Assembly (NCBI GenBank): GCA_900119285.1
Contig: FPIT01000011.1
Coordinates: 53,702 to 117,701 of the forward strand
Length of the DNA stretch: 64,000 nt
Direction: 5' to 3'
Source: Prevotellaceae bacterium HUN156
GTDB lineage: Bacteria > Bacteroidota > Bacteroidia > Bacteroidales > Bacteroidaceae
The notes beneath the pieces were generated by a model that saw nothing but the letters and a program-made list of their open reading frames with translations, did no database searches and was not told the DNA's origin. This document shows positions 57,977-64,000 of this stretch, piece by piece (the stretch's first letter is position 1; every line of letters starts with the position of its first letter). The position numbers and the translations under genes are program-made.

Positions 57977-57980
57977 CGTT
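57952..57980 (+). repeat. 29-bp direct repeat right of the RhuM gene
   Basis: TGAAATACCTCGCTGATTTC and the following TTTTGCGTT match 56785-56813 at 27 of 29 positions. Confidence 0.85.
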
Positions 57981-57999
57981 TCAATAGTTATCACTATCC

Positions 58000-58102
58000 G
58001 AAAATGATGTTTTAGTTACCTGAAAACATTGTTTTCGCTATTGGAAACCATCGGTTTCTAAGCAGGAAACCAATGGTTTCTTCCCAAGAAACCGCATTTA
58101 CT
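58000..58102. repeat. 22-bp-period array of covarying 15-nt palindromes
   Basis: Units start at 58000, 58022, 58044, 58066 and 58088. Arms: GAAAAT/GTTTTA, GAAAAC/GTTTTC, GAAACC/GGTTTC, GAAACC/GGTTTC, and a decayed GAAACC. The 3-nt centres differ, and the change AAC to ACC in the left arm is matched by GTT to GGT in the right arm. Confidence 0.8.
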
Positions 58103-58288
58103 GATGATTTCTGCAATTTGACTACAATCATCCTGTTTACTTCTTCATAGTCTCATTTAAAATGAAGCTAAAGGACAAATAATAGAAAAAAGAGTGAAAA
58201 GCTCTTGGAAATATCGCAACATTATTGTACCTTTGTGCGCTGAAATTATAGACGGAATCAATTTCCCAAAGAAATAGGTAAATAAAAT

Positions 58289-59302
58289 ATGCACACAAAG
58301 ATGAATCTAGTGAAGTCCTTTTGGGTAACAATAGCAACAGCAGCATTAGTGGGATGCTCAACGCTACCGAAGGTTACAGCCGAAACAAGTGAGAAACTAC
58401 CAAGTCGTTCTGCCGATTCAGTAATGGTTTATGGAGAAGATAAGACTATGCCAGAAGAGGCACGAGCCATTGGAAGAGTAAAGGTGACGGATGGAGGTAT
58501 GACGGCTACATACAAGTGTCTGTTTCCTAATGTGATTGCTTTGGCAGTAAAGAAAACGGCTGAGTGTGGAGGTAATGCATTGCAGATAGACAGACATAAA
58601 AACCCAGACCTGGCCTCTTCCTGTCATCGTATTTGGGCTACCATGTATGTCTTGCCAGATAGTATGATAAAGATTAGCAGCAAGACAGCTCTGCAGGAGT
58701 TGGAAGAAAGAAACGATGCTGAGATTTTGGCAAGGGTGAAAGGACAGAAATTGTTATATGAACCGACATACAAAGGTCCTCAGAATATCTTTAAAGCAGG
58801 CGTTGGTCCTGCATGGATTATCAGTGATGTTGAGACTGCGGGAAGGATATATAAGTCTAAGAGTGGATCTGTGTTAACAGCCGATTATCAGCATATCTGG
58901 AAATCTGGCTTTGGTGTTGGCTTAAATTATATGTGCTTTGACGCCTCTTTCGATGAAGGCTTTGATATGAAAATACACTATATAGGTCCGAGTGTACTGT
59001 ATAGTTATATGCTGAATGATAATTGGCGCTTGGAAGCCTCTTTCGGAATAGGTTATGCCAACTATTCGGAATCTGTAACGACTATTGAATATAAGTATTC
59101 GGAGTCTCATTCATACATAGGAGCACTGTCTCAGTTGGGTGTAGAATATATGCTTTCGAAGAAAGTGGGACTGGGCCTTCAGGTGGATATCTTCACAATG
59201 AGAATGAATGAACCAGAAGGTGGTAAATATAGTACGGAGAAATATGATTTTTATGGAATGCGCAGATTTGACACTTCGTTAGGTCTGAGATTCTACTTAT
59301 AA
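58289..59302 (+). CDS. Lipoprotein with C-terminal outer membrane barrel-like domain
   Basis: The 337-residue protein has a signal peptide with lipobox LVGCS (Cys ~23, or earlier if ATG 58301 is the start), a ~130-residue N-terminal region with an acidic, Cys-containing segment, and a C-terminal ~170-residue region of alternating aromatic strands (GVGPAWIISDVE ... FDTSLGLRFYL) like an 8-stranded barrel. Terminal Leu rather than Phe. I recognise no family. It is adjacent to another small barrel gene (59373) on the opposite strand. Confidence 0.65.
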   Translation: MHTKMNLVKSFWVTIATAALVGCSTLPKVTAETSEKLPSRSADSVMVYGEDKTMPEEARAIGRVKVTDGGMTATYKCLFPNVIALAVKKTAECGGNALQIDRHKNPDLASSCHRIWATMYVLPDSMIKISSKTALQELEERNDAEILARVKGQKLLYEPTYKGPQNIFKAGVGPAWIISDVETAGRIYKSKSGSVLTADYQHIWKSGFGVGLNYMCFDASFDEGFDMKIHYIGPSVLYSYMLNDNWRLEASFGIGYANYSESVTTIEYKYSESHSYIGALSQLGVEYMLSKKVGLGLQVDIFTMRMNEPEGGKYSTEKYDFYGMRRFDTSLGLRFYL

Positions 59303-59320
59303 ATGATAAGAGATAAATAA

Positions 59321-59358
59321 AAAGCCGATTCAGCGAAAAGCTGAACCGGCTTTTTTAT
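59321..59358. terminator. Bidirectional terminator between the two barrel genes
   Basis: AAAGCCGATTCAGC (59321-59334) pairs with GCTGAACCGGCTTT (59340-59353) with one A-C mismatch, followed by a T-run. The same stem recurs at 60126-60156. Confidence 0.85.
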
Positions 59359-59372
59359 TTTATTATTTCTTG

Positions 59373-59984
59373 TTATTCGAGACTGAACTTGTAACCGATA
59401 GTCAGCATACCACCATCGTTATACCACTTAATGTTGTTGCCATTCTTGTTGAGCTTAGTCATTGAAGCGGCTCCGCGAAGATCGAGGGTAATGCCATTCT
59501 TGAATTCGTAAGAGAGACCTACTGGCAGAGCCAGATTGAAGGTGTTGCATTCATTCTTGAAGCTGACACCATCCGCCTTGGCACTTACTACAAAACCTGG
59601 CTGCAAACCAATCTTAAGGGCAAAACCTTTGGCAACATAGAAGTTGGCAAGAATGGGAATGTTGACATAGTCTACTTTTGCATCATAATTACTCTTGAGC
59701 TCCCAGCCCAATTGCTGGTAAATGACAGCTGCAGAAATAGAAAGCCATGGGGTTGAAGTATAGTATTCTGCCTCTGCACCAATAGTAATACCTGTACGGG
59801 ATTTGTTGTTGTCGTACTTTACAGTAGCACCATTGTCGCTGGTATATTCACCTCTTAGATAGCCTGAAGAGAAACCTATCATGGGCTGGAATGTAACACT
59901 ACCTGCGCTGTGACGCATTCTGTCTTGGGCATTTGCAGTCAGACATAATACTGCCATCACTGCAATCATCATCATTTTTCTCAT
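59373..59984 (-). CDS. Small outer membrane beta-barrel protein (PorT-like)
   Basis: The 203-residue protein has a signal peptide (MRKMMMIAVMAVLCLTANA) and a PorT/OMP-beta-barrel pattern: QPMIGFSSGYLRGEY, GITIGAEAEYYTSTPWLSIS, YVNIPILANFYVAKGFALKI, FALKIGLQPGFVVSAKADG. Eight strands by length. Function unknown. Its only partner is the convergent lipoprotein-barrel gene. Confidence 0.8.
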   Translation of the reverse strand: MRKMMMIAVMAVLCLTANAQDRMRHSAGSVTFQPMIGFSSGYLRGEYTSDNGATVKYDNNKSRTGITIGAEAEYYTSTPWLSISAAVIYQQLGWELKSNYDAKVDYVNIPILANFYVAKGFALKIGLQPGFVVSAKADGVSFKNECNTFNLALPVGLSYEFKNGITLDLRGAASMTKLNKNGNNIKWYNDGGMLTIGYKFSLE

Positions 59985-60125
59985 AGTTTTTTGTTTTTAA
60001 ATTATTAATATGTCGCACACACACAACATTCTGAATGCAAATGTAGTAAATATTTTCGATAATACAAGTTTTTTCTCTAAAAAATGAGAGGATAAAGGTG
60101 TTAATAGAGGGCTTATTACAAGAAC

Positions 60126-60156
60126 AAGCCGATTCAGCAATGAGCTGAACCGGCTT
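60126..60156 (-). terminator. Terminator of the argR-GNAT-argG-argC unit
   Basis: AAGCCGATTCAGC (60126-60138) pairs with GCTGAACCGGCTT (60144-60156), the same stem as at 59321-59353 with a different loop (AATGA). Confidence 0.82.
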
Positions 60157-60180
60157 GGTTTTACTTTTATAAAAACTGCA

Positions 60181-61146
60181 TTAGAATGCTGAGGCTTTCA
60201 GTCGGAGTCCTGCCGTCTCGTCAATGCCAAACATAATGTTCATATTCTGAACGGCTTGGCCAACAGCACCTTTTAGCAAGTTGTCAATGCAGGAGGTGAC
60301 GAGCAACTTATTGCCGTACTTCTCGCAGTGTACCAACGCCTTGTTGGTGTTGACCACTTGCTTCAGGTCGATGGGCTTATCACTATAGTGGGTGAAGGCT
60401 GCATCGCGGTAGAAGTCTTGATAGGTCTCGATGATATCCTCAATGGGGGCAGGAGTCTTAATGACTGCTGTGCAGAAAATGCCACGAGCAAAGTCGCCAC
60501 GATAGGGGATGAAGTCGATGTCGGCATCCAGATAGCCCTGCACTTGTTTCAGACTTTGACGAATCTCAGCAATGTGCTGATGCTGGAAGGGTTTGTAGAT
60601 GCTCAGGTTGTTGTTGCGCCAAGAGAAATGGGTGGTAGCGCCTGGCTTCTGACCGGCTCCCGTACTGCCTGTAATGGCATTGACAGCAACATCGTCTTTC
60701 AATAGGTTGAGGTGGGCGGCAGGTAGCAATGCCAATTGGATGGCTGTGGCAAAGCAGCCGGGATTGGCAATGTGCTGGGCCATCATAATCTGCTCTTTGT
60801 TGATTTCGGGCAGACCATAGATATAGTCGTGGTCACCCTTGATGCGGAAGTCTTGTGCCAAGTCGATAATCTTAACGTTGGCGGGTATAGTATGCTCTTT
60901 AAGGAAAGCCTCGCTCTTGCCGTGGCCAAAGCAGAAGAATACAACATCTACCTTCTCGAAGGGCATCTCATCGGTAAACTTCAAATCGGTTTCACCAATC
61001 AGTCCTTCGTGGACATCTGACACCAGATTGCCCGCATTGCTCTCTGAGTTGGCAAAGACAATCTCTGCCTCAGGATGATTGAGCAATATGCGAATCAATT
61101 CGCCACCAGTATAACCGGCTGCGCCTAAAATTCCTACCTTTATCAT
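60181..61146 (-). CDS. argC: N-acetyl(succinyl)-gamma-glutamyl-phosphate reductase
   Basis: The 321-residue protein has GAAGYTGGELIRIL (NADP loop), HIANPGCFATAIQLALLP with catalytic Cys, and HQHIAEIRQ. It reduces the N-acylated glutamyl phosphate to the semialdehyde. It overlaps argG by 4 bp. In relatives argD follows directly; here a terminator and a 4-kb accessory insert intervene. Confidence 0.93.
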   Translation of the reverse strand: MIKVGILGAAGYTGGELIRILLNHPEAEIVFANSESNAGNLVSDVHEGLIGETDLKFTDEMPFEKVDVVFFCFGHGKSEAFLKEHTIPANVKIIDLAQDFRIKGDHDYIYGLPEINKEQIMMAQHIANPGCFATAIQLALLPAAHLNLLKDDVAVNAITGSTGAGQKPGATTHFSWRNNNLSIYKPFQHQHIAEIRQSLKQVQGYLDADIDFIPYRGDFARGIFCTAVIKTPAPIEDIIETYQDFYRDAAFTHYSDKPIDLKQVVNTNKALVHCEKYGNKLLVTSCIDNLLKGAVGQAVQNMNIMFGIDETAGLRLKASAF

Positions 61147-62345
61147 CTTTTCTCGTCTTTATGTATACCGTAGTAAACGCGGAGTGGGGTAGAGCTGACC
61201 TTGATGAAACCTTTGGCTTCGTCGGCAGTCCAACCAGTTTGTGTTTCGCCATACTCGCCAAGTTTTGACTTTGTGAGGTCGTTGGCTGAGTCGATACCTA
61301 CAGTTTCGAAACCATAAGGACGAAGCTTAAGAATAGCAGTACCGGTAACATTACGCTGTGAAGAAGTCAGCATGGCTTCAATGTCGGGCATAACGGGTTC
61401 AAGATACTGACTCTCGTGAAGGAACATGCCATACCAGTTGGCTACCTGATCCTTCCAATATTGCTGCCACTTAGAGAGGGTGGACTTCTCCAACAGGCGG
61501 TGAGCTTCGATAATCAGTTTGGGTGCTGCAGCCTCGAAACCTACACGACCTTTGATACCGATAATAGTATCGCCTACGTTGGCATCACGACCGATGGCAT
61601 AAGAGGCACCAATCTCTTCAATCTTCTGAATGGCTTTAATCTTGTCGTTGAACTGTTCGCCATTGACTGCAACAATCTCACCCTTATCAAAGGTAATCTT
61701 CAGTAAGGCCTCCTGCTCCTTAGCAGTGACATGCTTCAGATAGGCTTCTTCAGGAAGACCCTGTGTGGGGTCGAGTAGTTCACCGCCACAGATGCTGGTG
61801 CCCCAAATACCTACATTATAAGAATACTTCAGTTTGGTGAAGTCGGCAAAGAATCCGTGCTCGTTGAGGAAATCAACTTCTTCCTTACGAGTGAGCTTCT
61901 TGTCGCGAGTGAGAGTGATAATCTCTACGCCAGGAGCCATTACCAAGAATGTCATGTCGAAACGAATCTGGTCGTTGCCAGCTCCTGTAGAACCGTGAGC
62001 AATGGCATCGGCACCAATCTCCTTAGCATAACGGGCAATAGCAATAGCTTGGAAGATACGCTCTGAACTTACAGAGATGGGGTAGCAATTGTTACGCAGC
62101 ACATTGCCGAAAATCATATATTTCAATGATTTCTCGTAATACTCGTGGGTTACATCCAGTGTTACGTATGCTTTGGCGCCCAGCTTGTAGGCGTTCTCTT
62201 CGTTAGTTTTCAGTTGCTCTGCCGAGAAACCGCCTGTGTTGGCGCAGGCAGCATATACATCCCAGCCATCCTGAGCTAGTTTCATAACGGTATAACTGGT
62301 GTCTAGTCCACCAGAAAATGCTACTACTACTTTCTTGTTTGCCAT
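61143..62345 (-). CDS. argG: Argininosuccinate synthase
   Basis: The 400-residue protein has the pyrophosphatase-type loop FSGGLDTSY and later AHGSTGAGNDQIRFD, the ArgG signatures. It condenses citrulline and aspartate with ATP. It follows the GNAT gene by 15 bp. Confidence 0.95.
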   Translation of the reverse strand: MANKKVVVAFSGGLDTSYTVMKLAQDGWDVYAACANTGGFSAEQLKTNEENAYKLGAKAYVTLDVTHEYYEKSLKYMIFGNVLRNNCYPISVSSERIFQAIAIARYAKEIGADAIAHGSTGAGNDQIRFDMTFLVMAPGVEIITLTRDKKLTRKEEVDFLNEHGFFADFTKLKYSYNVGIWGTSICGGELLDPTQGLPEEAYLKHVTAKEQEALLKITFDKGEIVAVNGEQFNDKIKAIQKIEEIGASYAIGRDANVGDTIIGIKGRVGFEAAAPKLIIEAHRLLEKSTLSKWQQYWKDQVANWYGMFLHESQYLEPVMPDIEAMLTSSQRNVTGTAILKLRPYGFETVGIDSANDLTKSKLGEYGETQTGWTADEAKGFIKVSSTPLRVYYGIHKDEKR

Positions 62346-62360
62346 ATTTTTTTCCTTTCT

Positions 62361-62972
62361 TTACTTTTTTATATCGTCTAGTTTCTTAATTCTTTCCAAT
62401 ACTTCCTCCGGTAGTTTGGCGGGAAGATGTTCCTCTGGATCGTAAAGCATCGCAGTACAAATGCAGTATTTGCGATCTGTTCGATGCAGTACGTCAACAT
62501 TACAACAGCCCTCACATCCTTTCCAGAAGGCTTCGTCATCTGTTAAGTCGGCAAAGGTGACGGGCTGATAACCCAATGCTGTATTCATAGCCATCACGGC
62601 AGCACCACTCGTCAGCGAGAAGATTTTAGCATGTGGCCAACGAGTTCTGGCAAGGGTAAAAGTCATATCCTTAATGCGCTTGGCTACATGTTTGCCACGG
62701 AAGTCTGGATGAACAATCAAGCCGGATGTAGTAACATATTGTTGGTTTTCCCATGTCTCGATATAGCTAAATCCAGCAAACTGCCCTCCTTTTGTCAAAG
62801 CAATAACGGCTTTTGCTTCCAGCATCTTCTTTGCTAGGTATTCATGCGTCCTCTTGGCAATACCAGTGCCACGCACTTTTGCGGCTTCGGCAATCGTCTC
62901 AAGAATAGTATCTACATACTTTTCATGCTCTGGACCTGCCACTAAGACGTCAATCTCAATCTCTTGTTCCAT
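62361..62972 (-). CDS. GNAT acyltransferase in the arginine operon (candidate N-succinylglutamate synthase)
   Basis: The 203-residue protein has the acyl-CoA loop GLIVHPDFRGKHVAKRIKDM and a C-terminal Cys pair (KGCEGCCNVD) plus YCICTAMLYDPEEHLP. No other argA or argJ gene is in this cluster. Because argF' points to succinylated intermediates, this conserved operon member is the natural candidate to make N-succinylglutamate. That is inference; the GNAT fold and operon position are seen. Confidence 0.82.
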   Translation of the reverse strand: MEQEIEIDVLVAGPEHEKYVDTILETIAEAAKVRGTGIAKRTHEYLAKKMLEAKAVIALTKGGQFAGFSYIETWENQQYVTTSGLIVHPDFRGKHVAKRIKDMTFTLARTRWPHAKIFSLTSGAAVMAMNTALGYQPVTFADLTDDEAFWKGCEGCCNVDVLHRTDRKYCICTAMLYDPEEHLPAKLPEEVLERIKKLDDIKK

Positions 62973-62991
62973 TATAAATATATGTTGTAGT

Positions 62992-63468
62992 CTATTTCAT
63001 ATTTGGTACAACATCGCTGAGCGCATCGACTATCTCATCCTTTGTTACCCCTTGTTTAATAACAATAAAGATGGTGTCGTCACCAGCAATAGTACCAAGT
63101 ATCTCCTGAATATGGTTATTGTCGATGTTGTATGCTATAGAACTGGCATAACCTGGACGTGTCTTGATAACGCCCATGTTTCCAGAAAAGTGAATACTTA
63201 AGAAACCAGGAACCTGCATCATCTCGCGAACAGAATGCGGAGTTGTCACACGTTTATACATGGTGTCATTGGGTAATACGTAAACGTAATTTCCACGCAT
63301 TGAAGCAGCTTTGGCTACTTTCAATTGTTTCAAATCGCGACTTAGTGTAGCCTGTGTCAACTTAAACCCTTCTTGCTTAAGTGCTGCCAATAGTTCGTCC
63401 TGACTGCCCAGTTCTTGACTGGAAATAATCATTCGAAGTGCTTCTAAACGGTCGTTCTTTACTTTCAT
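62992..63468 (-). CDS. argR: Arginine repressor ArgR
   Basis: The ~158-residue protein MKVKNDRLEALRMIISSQEL has the winged HTH (SQDELLAALKQEGFKLTQAT then LSRDLKQLKVAK) and the C-terminal arginine-binding hexamer domain with ILGTIAGDDTIFIV (the GT-x-AGDDT motif). ATG 63468 is used because an upstream in-frame start crosses the promoter. It is first in the unit that continues through the GNAT, argG and argC genes. Confidence 0.94.
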   Translation of the reverse strand: MKVKNDRLEALRMIISSQELGSQDELLAALKQEGFKLTQATLSRDLKQLKVAKAASMRGNYVYVLPNDTMYKRVTTPHSVREMMQVPGFLSIHFSGNMGVIKTRPGYASSIAYNIDNNHIQEILGTIAGDDTIFIVIKQGVTKDEIVDALSDVVPNMK

Positions 63469-63495
63469 GTTGGTATATTTATACGTTTTTCGGCG

Positions 63496-63527
63496 CAAAG
63501 GTACGAATAAATATGCAAACTACCAAA
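63496..63527 (-). promoter_or_regulatory. argR promoter with overlapping ARG-box-like sequence
   Basis: Minus-strand TTTG (63524-63527) and TACCTTTG (63496-63503) are spaced 20 nt. TACGAATAAATATGCAAA (63502-63519) between them matches the 18-bp ARG-box pattern at eight of ten conserved positions, so ArgR could block this promoter. Confidence 0.65.
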
Positions 63528-63773
63528 GAAATAATCATCTTTTTAGAATTATTTTATTTATGAAGTAAAATACGCTGATTCGTTGTATTCTTACATTTCT
63601 TGTTTGTTATGTCTGTACGCCCTAAAATCGGTGATATTTTGAGTATTGTTGGCGCACACATTTTTCTGTTTCGTGTGCGCGTATATATAAAAAGGTGTAA
63701 TTGGTTTTTGAATTGATTTATATCAAGCTACCGAATTATTTTTGTATTTAATCGAAAATTTCTTGGGAAAAGT

Positions 63774-63804
63774 TTTGGTGTTTCGGAAAAAAGCCGTACC
63801 TTTG
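63774..63804 (+). promoter_or_regulatory. Strong promoter, probably of an rRNA operon
   Basis: TTTG (63774-63777) and TACCTTTG (63797-63804) are spaced exactly 19 nt, followed by GCATCCGC. No protein frame opens downstream before the window ends. Confidence 0.72.
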
Positions 63805-63810
63805 CATCCG

Positions 63811-64000
63811 CTTTCAGGAACACACCTGTTAAGCGATAAAGAAAGAGTTCTTTGAAAAGATTACATAAAACAGATACGAAAGTAGTACAAGAAGCGAAGT
63901 AATTAATACTTCGGGTAAAGAACCGTCAAGCTTCAATAAATATACTACCGGAGAGCGTTCTGAGACAGATGAAATGATAATTTTTACAAGGTTCCTAGGA
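63811..64000 (+). other. Probable rRNA operon leader (partial)
   Basis: The transcribed sequence downstream of 63804 lacks open frames and contains AGTTCTTTGAAAAG at about 63846, like the boxA antitermination element in Bacteroidetes rRNA leaders. 16S itself would begin beyond the window. This is a context-based call; no 16S sequence is visible. Confidence 0.55.

Noticed and set aside
58000..58102. CRISPR array
   Set aside because: Units are 22 bp in total with 3-nt centres and ~7-nt gaps; there are no unique spacers of 25-40 bp and no cas genes in the window.
63540..63773. Additional gene between argR and the rRNA-like promoter
   Set aside because: No frame of useful length is open on either strand; the stretch is AT-rich spacer.

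Overview
This window looks like a chromosomal segment of a Bacteroidales bacterium, most likely a Prevotella-type member of Prevotellaceae. Reasons: promoters of the Bacteroidetes kind (TTTG, 19-20 nt, TANNTTTG) precede many genes; there is a NifU-like/GGGtGRT gene pair, an N-succinylornithine-type carbamoyltransferase, OMP/TonB-type carboxypeptidase-like barrels and Cys-anchored lipoproteins; rRNA-leader-like sequence lies at the right edge. The genus is inference; no 16S is visible.

Layout. 1-8.8 kb: end of a membrane-protein gene, a flippase-like membrane protein and a LicC-like nucleotidyltransferase; an Fe-S scaffold/GGGtGRT operon; Dabb protein and RluA-type pseudouridine synthase; a TlpA-like thioredoxin protein; then about 900 bp without protein genes holding a candidate small RNA and a 22-bp-period repeat. 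8.2-21.4 kb: core genes (UPF1-like helicase, ispG, purE, PAP2-like protein, rpoN, two tandem histidine phosphatases, sufE, peptidase U32). 21.4-22.6 kb: a long non-coding repeat and a truncated serpin gene.

22.6-44.5 kb is an accessory island, almost all on the plus strand, of small-molecule defence and modification enzymes: flavodoxin-like reductases, GNAT acetyltransferases, VOC, PNPOx, a class A beta-lactamase relative, GyrI-like ligand binders, MerR, PhzF, isochorismatase, YjdF, CatA-like and Ntn-type amidase. At least six transcription units in it begin with the same ~75-bp promoter module, several neighbouring domains are fused into single proteins, and fragments of duplicated genes remain. 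One hydrolase gene carries two palindromic repeat elements inside its reading frame.

44.5-64 kb: tRNA-Pro, threonine aldolase, argF'-proA-proB, a TPR/AraC-type regulator with a tiny gene and a secreted protein, and the arginine/proline genes argD-proC-XRE/cupin-acyl-CoA ligase and argR-GNAT-argG-argC. The last two blocks look like one ancestral operon split by a ~4-kb insert (56.0-60.2 kb) containing the second copy of the long repeat, a RhuM gene flanked by 29-bp direct repeats, a 22-bp-period palindrome array and two outer-membrane protein genes. The window ends in a strong promoter and leader resembling that of an rRNA operon.
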